Below, piece by piece: positions 8,932-16,635 of a stretch of 64,000 bases of DNA. Where the stretch lies: NCBI RefSeq assembly GCF_007991735.1, contig NZ_BJYX01000014.1, positions 1-64,000 on the forward strand, read 5' to 3'. The position numbers and the translations under genes were made by a program. The notes under the pieces were generated by a model that was not told the origin of the DNA, did no database searches, and saw nothing but the letters and a program-made list of their open reading frames with translations. The stretch's first letter is position 1. Every line of letters starts with the position of its first letter. The DNA is from Terrabacter aerolatus (GTDB taxonomy: Bacteria; Actinomycetota; Actinomycetes; Actinomycetales; Dermatophilaceae).

Positions 8932-10011
8932 TCATGGCACGAGCAGCTCGCCGTCCTCGTCGTACACGAGCACCCGCCCCGGAACGGGCGTCACGCGGAC
9001 CGCGGCACCGGGCTCGGGCTCGGCCCCCTCGGGCACGACGGCCTGCACGCGGTGGTCGTCGTGGGTGCGGGCGGTGATGAGGACGCTGGCGCCGAGGTTC
9101 TCGCTCGTCTCGACCTCGCCCTCGAAGGTGAGCGACCCGGCCTCGTCGACCCGCGCGTACTCCGGCCGGAAGGCCACGGTGACGGCCCCGTCGCCCGAGT
9201 CGGCGCCGACCCATCCGGCCGCCACGGCGTCGACGGGTTCCCGGTCACCGACCCGCAGCTTCCCGCCGACCAGCTCGCCCGGCAGCATGTTCATCGGCGT
9301 CGAGCCGATGAAGTTCGCGACGAACGTGTTGGCCGGGCGCCGGAAGATCTCCGACGGCGTGCCGAGCTGGCGGATGCGGCCGGCCTCCATGACGGCGATC
9401 TGGTCGGCCATCGCGAGGGCCTCGCTCTGGTCGTGGGTGACGAAGACGGTCGTCACGTCGAGGTCGCGCTGGAGCCGCTTGAGGAAGGTGCGGGCCTCGA
9501 GCCGCAGGCGTGCGTCGAGGTTGGACAGCGGCTCGTCGAGGAGGAAGACGTCCGGCTGGCAGGCCATCGCCCGCGCGAGCGCGACGCGCTGCTGCTGGCC
9601 GCCGGAGAGCTCGCCGGGGCGACGGTCCATGAGGGCCGAGAGCCCGAGGCCCTCCCCGGTCTCGGCCGCCTTGGCGACGCGCTCGGTGCGACCGACCTTC
9701 TTGATGCGCAGCGGGTAGGCGATGTTGTCGGTGACGCTCATGTGCGGGAAGAGGGCGTAGTCCTGGAACACCATGGCGACGTTGCGGTCCCCGGGCGTCA
9801 GGCGCGTGACGTCCCGGTCGCCGATGTGGATCGCGCCGTCCGTCGCCTCCTCGAGGCCCGCGATGGTGCGCAGCAGCGTCGTCTTGCCGCAACCGGAGGG
9901 TCCGAGCAGGGCGAAGAAGGAGCCGTCCGCGACCGTGAGCTCGAGCCCGTCGATGGCGGTGACGTCACCCGGGTAGACCTTGCTCAGTCCGTCGATGCGA
10001 ATGCTGGCCAT
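8932..10011 (-). CDS. Sugar ABC transporter ATP-binding protein (MsmK/UgpC type)
   Basis: The 359-residue ATPase has Walker A GPSGCGKTT near residue 38, Q-loop FQDYALFPHMS, signature LSGGQQQR, Walker B DVFLLDEPLSNLDARLR and switch His in VFVTHDQSEA. A C-terminal TOBE-like regulatory region follows (VAFRPEYARV). It energises import through the two permeases upstream. The ATG shares one base with the TGA of the preceding permease gene (TGATG), so translation is coupled. Upstream in-frame codons exist but MASIRIDGLSKVYPG is the canonical N-terminus. Confidence 0.93.
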   Translation of the reverse strand: MASIRIDGLSKVYPGDVTAIDGLELTVADGSFFALLGPSGCGKTTLLRTIAGLEEATDGAIHIGDRDVTRLTPGDRNVAMVFQDYALFPHMSVTDNIAYPLRIKKVGRTERVAKAAETGEGLGLSALMDRRPGELSGGQQQRVALARAMACQPDVFLLDEPLSNLDARLRLEARTFLKRLQRDLDVTTVFVTHDQSEALAMADQIAVMEAGRIRQLGTPSEIFRRPANTFVANFIGSTPMNMLPGELVGGKLRVGDREPVDAVAAGWVGADSGDGAVTVAFRPEYARVDEAGSLTFEGEVETSENLGASVLITARTHDDHRVQAVVPEGAEPEPGAAVRVTPVPGRVLVYDEDGELLVP

Positions 10012-10925
10012 CAGCTCTTGATGCCTCCATGGAAACGGAACCCGTAGCGCCGGTTGACGAACAGGTAGAGCGCCACGACCGGCAGCGCGTAGACGAGTGA
10101 GAACGCCGAGATGAGAGGCAGATTCGCCTGCCCGCCCTCCGAGTAGAACGTGTACATGACGACGCCCGCGGGCAGCTTGGTCGGGTCGCGCAGCAGGATG
10201 TACGAGGTGAGGAAGTCGCTCCACACGTTGACGAGCGCCCAGACGGCGATCGTCGCCAGCCCCGGCCGCACGATGGGCAGCACGACGTGCCGCAGCACCT
10301 GCAGCGGCGTCGCGCCGAAGACGCGGGCGCTCTCCTCGTAGGACTTCGGGGTGGCGTCCATGAAGTCCTTGAGGATGAAGATCGCCGCCGGGAGCAGTCC
10401 ACCCGTCAGCACGAGGATGACGCCCGAGCGGTCGTCGACGAGGTTGAGCGCGAACATCAGCTGGAAGATCGGGACCATCGCCGCGGTGCCCGTGACGATC
10501 GAGCTGAGCAGCAGCAGCCCGTAGAGGATCGTGTTGCGTCCCGGGATCCGCACGCGGGAGAGGGAGTATGCCGCGAGCGCCGCCATCACGGTCACGCCGA
10601 GCATCGTGCCCACCGCGAGGTAGACGGAGTTCTTGAGCGAGGAGAAGGCGTACGGGTTCTCCGAGAGCTTGCGGAAGTTCTCGAGCGTCCAGTCGGGCCA
10701 GCTGACGTCGAGGCCCGGGTGGGAGTTGAACGGGGCCGTCACCAGCCAGAGCATGGGCAGCGCCCAGAAGGCGATGGCCGCCGCGACGAAGGCCGTGATC
10801 GCCAGGCGGCCCACGACCGACCGCGCCGACACGGGTGCCCGCAGAGATCTCGGCGCTGTCCTCGGCGCTGTCCTCGGCGCTGTCCTCGGCGCTGTCCTCG
10901 GCGCGGTCCTCCTGCCCCCGGTCAT
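10011..10925 (-). CDS. Sugar ABC transporter permease (MalG type)
   Basis: The 304-residue membrane protein has six predicted helices and the EAA coupling loop (YEESARVFGATPLQVLRHVVLP, starting near residue 203) that docks onto the ATPase. The C-terminus NRRYGFRFHGGIKS is typical of MalG-type carbohydrate permeases. Its cytoplasmic N-terminus carries five TAPR repeats encoded by 12-bp tandem units. The ATG overlaps the upstream permease stop by four bases (ATGA). Confidence 0.92.
   Translation of the reverse strand: MTGGRRTAPRTAPRTAPRTAPRTAPRSLRAPVSARSVVGRLAITAFVAAAIAFWALPMLWLVTAPFNSHPGLDVSWPDWTLENFRKLSENPYAFSSLKNSVYLAVGTMLGVTVMAALAAYSLSRVRIPGRNTILYGLLLLSSIVTGTAAMVPIFQLMFALNLVDDRSGVILVLTGGLLPAAIFILKDFMDATPKSYEESARVFGATPLQVLRHVVLPIVRPGLATIAVWALVNVWSDFLTSYILLRDPTKLPAGVVMYTFYSEGGQANLPLISAFSLVYALPVVALYLFVNRRYGFRFHGGIKS
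10849..10908 (-). repeat. 12-bp tandem repeat, five units, at the 5' end of the permease gene
   Basis: Unit CTCGGCGCTGTC on the plus strand occurs five times back to back; the last unit has one change. It encodes TAPR in the permease N-terminus. Since the unit is a multiple of three, copy changes keep the frame. Confidence 0.9.
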
Positions 10926-11803
10926 CGGCGCTCCCGGAGCAGGCGCACGTAGAAGAGGGCGATGACGAGGTTGATGACCAGCATGATGAACGAGATCGCC
11001 GATCCGTAGCCGAGCTGGCCGCCGTAGAGCGCCTTGTTGTAGATGAAGACCGGCAGCGTCTCGCTCGCGTGGTTGGGTCCGCCCGCCGTCAGCAGGTAGG
11101 GCGAGAAGTCGTTGAACGTCCAGAGGCTGATGAGCAGCGTGTTCGTCAGGACGTGCCCGCGGATGTGCGGCAGGACCACGTCACGCAGCTGCGCGAACGT
11201 GCCGGCGCCCGCGAGCCGGGCCGACTCGAGCTGTGAGGGAGGCACGGCGCCCAGGGCCGCCGAGAAGAGCAGCATCGAGAAGGCCGTGCCGCGCCAGGTG
11301 TTGAAGACGATGATCGAGGCCATCGGGTGCTCGAGGAGCCAGTCGGTGCCCGTCGTGTGGAGCAGCGCGTTGAGCGTGCCGCCGTCACCGGAGAGGTAGG
11401 CGACCCAGAGGAAGGCGACGATCGAGCTGGGCAGGATCCACGCCAGCAGGACGAGGGTCTCGACGACGCCCCGGACGAGGCGCGGCACCCCGCGCAGCGT
11501 CCAGGCGAGGGCGAAGCCGGCGACGGTCTGCCCGACGACGGCCGAGCCGAGCACGAAGAGCAGCGTCAGCCACAGCGAGTTGCGGAAGTCGGGGTCGGCG
11601 AGCGCTGCGCGGTAGTTGTCGAGGCCGACGAACTGCGGGTTGGCCGCCTGGATGCCGGTGAGCCGGTAGTCCGTCATGCCGAGGTAGACCGTCCACACGG
11701 CCGGCACGACGAGGAAGGCCGTGACGAGAAGGAGCGCCGGCGTGACGAGCCCCATCGCCCGCCGGCGCCCCAGTCCCGCCGCGTCCACCGACGTGACGGT
11801 CAC
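10922..11803 (-). CDS. Sugar ABC transporter permease (MalF type)
   Basis: The 293-residue protein has six hydrophobic helices and an EAA loop (LESARLAGAGTFAQLRDVVLP, starting near residue 193). Family knowledge places it with the MalG-type partner in the transmembrane channel. The start is GTG 11803, with GGGGAGG about nine bases upstream. Both the start codon's first base and that ribosome binding site fall inside a strong hairpin, suggesting restrained translation relative to the binding protein upstream. Confidence 0.92.
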   Translation of the reverse strand: MTVTSVDAAGLGRRRAMGLVTPALLLVTAFLVVPAVWTVYLGMTDYRLTGIQAANPQFVGLDNYRAALADPDFRNSLWLTLLFVLGSAVVGQTVAGFALAWTLRGVPRLVRGVVETLVLLAWILPSSIVAFLWVAYLSGDGGTLNALLHTTGTDWLLEHPMASIIVFNTWRGTAFSMLLFSAALGAVPPSQLESARLAGAGTFAQLRDVVLPHIRGHVLTNTLLISLWTFNDFSPYLLTAGGPNHASETLPVFIYNKALYGGQLGYGSAISFIMLVINLVIALFYVRLLRERR

Positions 11804-11840
11804 CGGGCACCCGCCTCCCCCTGCAGGGGCGGGTGCCCGG
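11803..11840 (-). promoter_or_regulatory. Intergenic stem-loop between binding-protein and permease genes
   Basis: CCGGGCACCCGCC (11803-11815) pairs perfectly with GGCGGGTGCCCGG (11828-11840), and CCTGCAGG in the loop is itself palindromic. It fills most of the 43-base gap. On the mRNA the Shine-Dalgarno sequence of the permease lies in the loop and right arm. Such structures after a binding-protein gene are known to stabilise the upstream mRNA and lower permease output. Confidence 0.75.
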
Positions 11841-11846
11841 TAGTCC

Positions 11847-13274
11847 TCACGATGACGACACCTTGTCCGCGCCGCCGACCGCCTTCTCCACCGCGGCGCC
11901 GTAGGCCTTCGCGGCCTCGTCGACGCTCTTGCCCGACACGATGTCGGCCGTGGCCTGCTGCAGCGCCTGCGAGACCTGCGGGTAGACCGCGAGACCCGGG
12001 CGGTAGTGCGTCACCGGCAGCACCTTCTGCGACACGAACGACAGGAACGGGTCGCTCGAGAGCACCTTCTCGTTGACGTCCTGGCGCGCCGTGATCTTCG
12101 CCGAGCCGTGGAGCAGGGCGTTGATGGCGTCCGGGGAGCCGATGAACTGGAGCAGCTCCCACGCCTGCTGCGGGTACTTCGTGTTGGGGTTGAGGAAGTA
12201 GCCGCCACCGCCCGACATCGAGACGTCGTTGCTGCCGCCGACGCCGCTGCCCGGCTCGCGGGCCGGGATGAACGCCCACCCGACGTCGCTGTTGCGCGAG
12301 GCCATCGGCGCGTCGCCGTTGTCGGGGTTGATGACCGAACGCCAGAAGTAGTCGCCCTCTAGGAGGATGCCGACCTTGCCCGCGGCGAAGGCGGCGAACG
12401 ACTGGTCGCGCCCCTTGGCGGCCTGCTGGAAGTTCTTGTTCTCCAGGCCCTGGTCGAGGAGCGTCTTGTAGAAGGTCAGGACGTCGCGCACGGCCTTGGT
12501 GTCGCCCTGCCACTTGCCGCCGGAGTAGATCTCGGAGCCGGCGCCGACGAGCAGCGGCAGCACGCCCTGCATGGTCGTCGCCTCGCCCATGGCCGTGCCG
12601 GCGTTGATCTGGATCGGATTGACCCCGGAGATCGCCTTGAGCTTCATGCCGGCGTCGATGATGTCCTGCCACGACTTCGGCTGCCAGTCGGCCGGCAGCC
12701 CGGCCTGGGCGAAGAGCTTCTTGTTGAAGTAGAGGACGCGGCCGTCCGTGCCAGCCGGGATGCCGTAGGTCTTGTCCTCGAACGACGCGTTGGCCTGGAC
12801 GGCCTTCGGGATCTGCGACCAGCCCTCCCACGAGGTGACGCTCGGTCCGGCGACGTCGGTGAGCGGCTTGAGGTAGCCGGCCTGGGCGAACTCGCCGACC
12901 CAGATCCCGTCGAGGGCCATGATGTCGGCCCCCGCGCGGCTCTTGAGGTCGAGGGCCACCTTCGTCTTGTACTGCTCGTCGTCGACGCCGGACGGCTGGA
13001 ACGTCACCGTGACGTTGACGCCCTTGGCCTTCTGCTGCTTCGTGAAGGTCGGGATGACGTACTTGGCGTACCAGTCGGCCTCGTCGGCGTTCTTGCCGCC
13101 GGCGATCGAGTTCGACGTGATCGTCAGCGTCACGTCCTTGGCTCCGGCGTTCTGCGAGGGACTCGTGCCGGTGGAGGAGCTGCGGTCGCAGGCCGCGGCT
13201 CCGACGAGCGCCAGGGACGTCGCGACGACGGCCAGCACACGCGTCCGGACACCGTGGGTCGAGATGGTTCTCAT
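11847..13274 (-). CDS. Sugar ABC transporter substrate-binding lipoprotein
   Basis: The 475-residue protein has a basic N-terminus, a hydrophobic stretch and a Cys at residue 29 (LVGAAAC) that would be lipidated, followed by a Ser/Thr linker. The mature part resembles family 1 extracellular solute-binding proteins (DIMALDGIWVGEFAQAGYL; YGIPAGTDGRVLYFNKKLF). It captures an oligosaccharide outside the membrane and delivers it to the permeases. AAGGAG lies eight bases before the ATG. Ligand identity is not readable; nearby alpha-mannosidase and alpha-glucosidase genes suggest an alpha-linked glycan. Confidence 0.92.
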   Translation of the reverse strand: MRTISTHGVRTRVLAVVATSLALVGAAACDRSSSTGTSPSQNAGAKDVTLTITSNSIAGGKNADEADWYAKYVIPTFTKQQKAKGVNVTVTFQPSGVDDEQYKTKVALDLKSRAGADIMALDGIWVGEFAQAGYLKPLTDVAGPSVTSWEGWSQIPKAVQANASFEDKTYGIPAGTDGRVLYFNKKLFAQAGLPADWQPKSWQDIIDAGMKLKAISGVNPIQINAGTAMGEATTMQGVLPLLVGAGSEIYSGGKWQGDTKAVRDVLTFYKTLLDQGLENKNFQQAAKGRDQSFAAFAAGKVGILLEGDYFWRSVINPDNGDAPMASRNSDVGWAFIPAREPGSGVGGSNDVSMSGGGGYFLNPNTKYPQQAWELLQFIGSPDAINALLHGSAKITARQDVNEKVLSSDPFLSFVSQKVLPVTHYRPGLAVYPQVSQALQQATADIVSGKSVDEAAKAYGAAVEKAVGGADKVSSS

Positions 13275-13336
13275 CGGGTGGGCTCCTTCTCTGGGGGTGG
13301 TGGAAGGGTCTGGCGACGTTGATCAGTGGTGCTGTC

Positions 13337-13371
13337 CAGGCGAGCAGGTCAGGCGAGCAGGTCAGGCGAGG
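13337..13371. repeat. 13-bp tandem repeat over the deoR-family stop codon
   Basis: CAGGCGAGCAGGT is repeated twice exactly and a third time in part. The TGA stop of the regulator gene (13362-13364 on the minus strand) lies at the junction of the second and third units. Confidence 0.85.
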
Positions 13372-14126
13372 AGCACGTCCGTCCCACGGGAGCGGGCGAG
13401 CTCGAGGGTCGGGTGGCCGGTGGCGGCGGTGGTGATGAGGGTCGAGACGGAGCCGAAGTCGCAGACGCGGATCGAGCCCTGCCCCGGGAACTTCGTGCGG
13501 TCGGCGAGCAGCACGACGCGGGCACTGGCCTCGAGCAGGAGCCGTTTCGTCGGCACCTCGACCGAGGTCGTGTCGAGCACCCAGCCCTGGGCGTCGATGC
13601 CGCTCGTGCCGAGGAAGACGGTCGTGGCGCGTACCCGGCGCAGGGCTTCCTCCGTCAGCGGCCCCACGAGGGAGTGGTAGGCGCGGCGCAGCGAGCCCCC
13701 GAGCAGGACGATGTCGACGGCGGGGTCTCCGCGCAGGGCGTCGAGCACGGCGAGGCTCGGGGTGATGACGGTGATCGAGCGGCCCTTCAGCTCGCGGGCC
13801 AGCGCGCCGGTCGTCGTGCCGATGTCGAGCAGGACGGTGTCGCCGTCGTGCACGAGCTCGGCCGCCCGACGCGCGATGGCCAGCTTGTCGGCGGCGGCGT
13901 CGTCGGCGACCTCCTCGTACGGCCGGTCCACCTCGACCGGACCGTCGCCGTTGGCCAGGGGCGCCGCCCCGCCGTGGACCCGGCGCACGAGCCCGGCATC
14001 GGAGAGCTCGGCGAGGTCACGCCTGATCGTGGCGGCCGAGACGCCGAGGCGCACGACGAGGTCCTGCACGGAGACGGCCCCGTCTCGTAGCTCGTCGGTG
14101 ATGGCCCGATGCCGCGCGTAACGCAC
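13362..14126 (-). CDS. DeoR/GlpR-family transcriptional regulator
   Basis: The 254-residue protein has an N-terminal HTH (RHRAITDELRDGAVSVQDLV, then SAATIRRDLAEL) and a C-terminal sugar-phosphate sensor domain with DGDTVLLDIGTTTGALA and VFLGTSGIDAQGWVLDT. DeoR regulators usually repress sugar operons and release DNA on binding a phosphorylated sugar. The start chosen is GTG 14126; the open frame continues upstream without family similarity. It heads the sugar ABC locus on the same strand, 87 bases before the binding-protein gene, and a palindromic candidate operator lies just upstream. Confidence 0.88.
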   Translation of the reverse strand: MRYARHRAITDELRDGAVSVQDLVVRLGVSAATIRRDLAELSDAGLVRRVHGGAAPLANGDGPVEVDRPYEEVADDAAADKLAIARRAAELVHDGDTVLLDIGTTTGALARELKGRSITVITPSLAVLDALRGDPAVDIVLLGGSLRRAYHSLVGPLTEEALRRVRATTVFLGTSGIDAQGWVLDTTSVEVPTKRLLLEASARVVLLADRTKFPGQGSIRVCDFGSVSTLITTAATGHPTLELARSRGTDVLLA

Positions 14127-14154
14127 ACCAGCAGGTTGGCACATCCGTGATCGA

Positions 14155-14187
14155 AAATGCGCGTTGCTGAGCAGTGAATGCGCATTT
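14155..14187. promoter_or_regulatory. Candidate operator for the DeoR-family regulator
   Basis: AAATGCGC (14155-14162) and GCGCATTT (14180-14187) form a perfect 8-bp inverted repeat separated by 17 bases. The right half also contains the palindrome AATGCGCATT. It lies in the divergent gap upstream of the regulator gene, in DNA locally richer in A/T than its surroundings, so autoregulation is the likely use. Confidence 0.6.
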
Positions 14188-14333
14188 CCGCTCCGGAGCG
14201 GGCACGTGCCGCCGACCTCGAGACGGGGGCGGGGGATGCGCGTGGGATGGACGTGGGGATGGCACCGGCATGCTCGACCGAGGATGCGGCATACGTCCGT
14301 TCCGAGGTTGTTGCCAAGGTTCGTCCATACGGT

Positions 14334-15413
14334 GTGGAGGTGAACCTGCTCCCACACCTGCCGTTGTGGACCGAACTGCTCATCTTCGTCGGGAGCGCTG
14401 CCGTCATCTGGCTCGCCGGGATCCCGCTGTCGAACTACACCGACATCCTCGCCGACCGGCTCCACCTCGGGCAGGCGCTCGGCGGCCTCATCCTGCTCGC
14501 CGTCGCCACCAACCTCCCCGAGATCGCCATCACCTACAGCGCTGCGGCGAGCGGTCACCTCGACATCGCCGTCAGCAACATCCTCGGAGGCATCGCCATC
14601 CAGACGGTCGTCCTCGTCGCGCTCGACGCGTTCGGCGTGCGGGAGCGCCGACCGCTGACCTACCAGGCGGCGAGCCTCATGCTCGTCATCGAGGGCGCCA
14701 TCGTGCTCGCCGTCCTCGTCATCGTCGTCATGGGCACCCAGCTGCCCAAGACCCTCGTCGTCGCCCGGCTGTCGCCCGACGTCGTGCTCATCGCCATCGT
14801 CTGGGTCGTCGGCCTCATGCTCACCCAGCGCGCAGGTTCGAAGCTGCCGTGGTCCAACAGCGGCGAGGCACCCGACAGCCAGGCGAAGCCACGGGGGCAC
14901 TCCAGGAAGGCACGTTCGGACGAGGCCACCCGGCGCGGCGTCAGCACCGCGAAGGTCGTCCTCGTCTTCGGCGCGGCGGCGCTGGCCACCCTCGTCGCGG
15001 GAGCCCTCGCCGAGGAGAGCGGGTCCGCGGCCGCCGACCAGGTGGGCCTCTCCGGCGCCCTCTTCGGCGCCACCGTCCTGGCCGCCGCGACGTCGCTGCC
15101 CGAACTGAGCACCGGGCTCACCGCGGTGCGGCAGGGCGACTACAAGCTCGCCTTCGGGGACATCTTCGGCGGCAACGCGTTCCTGCCCGTGCTCTTCCTG
15201 CTCGCCGTCCTCGTCTCCGGCAAGGCGGTCCTGCCCAACGCGCACGCAGCGGACATCTACCTCACCGGCCTCGCCGCGCTCCTCACGATCGTCTACATGG
15301 CCGGGCTCGTCTTCCGCCCTGCCAAGCAGCACGCACGCCTGGGCATCGACAGCATCGCGGTGCTCGCGCTCTACGTCCTCGGCGTTATAGGACTCGTCGT
15401 GCTGCCCCAGTGA
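14334..15413 (+). CDS. Sodium/calcium exchanger-family membrane protein
   Basis: The protein has about ten hydrophobic helices and the two internally repeated alpha motifs of cation/Ca2+ antiporters: GGLILLAVATNLPEIAIT in the first half and GATVLAAATSLPELSTG in the second. A hydrophilic loop (around SNSGEAPDSQAKPRGHSRKA) separates the halves. It probably exchanges a divalent cation across the membrane. The start is uncertain: GTG 14334 or 14340 gives an N-terminus just before the first helix, while an ATG at 14178 would add 52 polar residues overlapping the presumed operator. Confidence 0.8.
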   Translation: MEVNLLPHLPLWTELLIFVGSAAVIWLAGIPLSNYTDILADRLHLGQALGGLILLAVATNLPEIAITYSAAASGHLDIAVSNILGGIAIQTVVLVALDAFGVRERRPLTYQAASLMLVIEGAIVLAVLVIVVMGTQLPKTLVVARLSPDVVLIAIVWVVGLMLTQRAGSKLPWSNSGEAPDSQAKPRGHSRKARSDEATRRGVSTAKVVLVFGAAALATLVAGALAEESGSAAADQVGLSGALFGATVLAAATSLPELSTGLTAVRQGDYKLAFGDIFGGNAFLPVLFLLAVLVSGKAVLPNAHAADIYLTGLAALLTIVYMAGLVFRPAKQHARLGIDSIAVLALYVLGVIGLVVLPQ

Positions 15414-15440
15414 GAACCCAGCCGGCGCTGCCCACCCTGG

Positions 15441-16394
15441 TCACGGCGTCAGCGTGGGCGCGTCCGTCTTCGACAGCGTGATCATGGCCAGCTCGACGAG
15501 CTCGTGCTCCTCGATGCGGTGGCCCAGCTCGGCGAGCCGGGTCGCCACCTTCGCCTCGGTGTCGTCGCCGGTCAGGTCGACCGCGGCGACGAGGAAGACC
15601 TTGCCCGGACCGACGAACTCGAGGTGCAGGAAGGTCACGCGCTCGACCTCCTCGCTGCCGCTGAGGTCGTCGAACGCCTGCCGCCACAGCTCCGGCCGCA
15701 CAGCCTGGCCGACGAGGTAGTCCCGGTTGCGGCCGATGAGGAAGATCGCGACGACCCCGAGCAGCAGGCCGACGAGGATCGAGCCGAGAGCATCCCAGAT
15801 CGCGTTCCCGGTCACCTGGTGCAGGACGATGCCGAGCCCTGCGATGACGAGGCCGACGAGCGCCGCCGCGTCCTCGGCGAAGACCGCGCGCAGCGTCGGG
15901 TTCGAGGTGTTGGCGATGAACTTCAGCGGCCGCAGCCCGCGCGACCTCGCCTCGGTGCGGGTCTGCCGCGTGGCCTGCACGAACGAGACGCTCTCGAGCA
16001 CGAAGGCGATGGCGAGCACGGCATACGCCCAGGTGTAGGACGTCTCCGGCTCCTCGTGCCCGAGCACCGAGATCCCGTGCCACACCGACACGACGGCGCC
16101 CGCGCCGAAGAGGCCGAAGGCCGCGAACATCGACCAGACGTAGGCCTCGCGCCCGTAGCCGAAGGGGTGCGTCGCGTCGCGCGGCTGGGCCGCCCGGCGT
16201 TCGGCGGTCAGCAGGAAGATCTCGTTGCCGGCGTCGGCCCACGAGTGGGCGGCCTCAGCGACCATCGACGCCGACCCGGTGATGACCGCGACGACCGACT
16301 TCGCGATCGCGATGAGGGTGTTGGCCCCCAGCGCGATGAGCACGGTGGTCAGGCTCTCGCTCTTCTGGCCCTGCTCGTGCTCGGTGTCAGGCAT
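15441..16394 (-). CDS. Cation diffusion facilitator (CDF) transporter
   Basis: The 317-residue protein has six helices and a cytoplasmic C-terminal domain. Family motifs are AAHSWADAGNE in helix 2 and FAEDAAALVGLVIAGLG in helix 5, corresponding to the metal site of CDF exporters. THPFGYGREAYVWS is a conserved CDF loop. It exports a divalent metal such as Zn2+, Mn2+ or Fe2+ using proton exchange. It converges on the calcium-exchanger gene with 27 bases between stops, so two cation transporters sit tail to tail. Confidence 0.9.
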   Translation of the reverse strand: MPDTEHEQGQKSESLTTVLIALGANTLIAIAKSVVAVITGSASMVAEAAHSWADAGNEIFLLTAERRAAQPRDATHPFGYGREAYVWSMFAAFGLFGAGAVVSVWHGISVLGHEEPETSYTWAYAVLAIAFVLESVSFVQATRQTRTEARSRGLRPLKFIANTSNPTLRAVFAEDAAALVGLVIAGLGIVLHQVTGNAIWDALGSILVGLLLGVVAIFLIGRNRDYLVGQAVRPELWRQAFDDLSGSEEVERVTFLHLEFVGPGKVFLVAAVDLTGDDTEAKVATRLAELGHRIEEHELVELAMITLSKTDAPTLTP

Positions 16395-16461
16395 GCTCGT
16401 CAGTCTTCCGTTCGGGGGTCACCCGCTCAAGGGGCGCACGGCGCGCGCTCAGGGGCACCGA

Positions 16462-16488
16462 ACGGCATACCCGATGGGCGTATGCCGT
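16462..16488. repeat. Inverted pair of the CGGCATAC octamer
   Basis: ACGGCATAC (16462-16470) and GTATGCCGT (16480-16488) form perfect 9-bp arms with a 9-base spacer. The pair lies in the 241-base gap between the divergent CDF and fibronectin-repeat genes. TACGAT at 16586 is the only promoter-like box I noticed in the rest of this gap. Confidence 0.8.
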
Positions 16489-16635
16489 CACCCGGGCCGC
16501 CGACCCCGCCACCCCTTCCGCTCGGCCTCCCTGACGTGCCCCATCTTCCTTCCGCGTTCGCCGCCGCAGCGGGCCGTCGGCTGGCTACGATGCAGCCGGC
16601 CGGCACGGCGCCGGCCGCTGTCGACAGGGGAAGTC

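Noticed and set aside
10849-10908. CRISPR-like array
   Set aside because: Units are 12 bp, directly adjacent and in frame with a permease; there are no spacers. No CRISPR array or cas gene was seen in the window.
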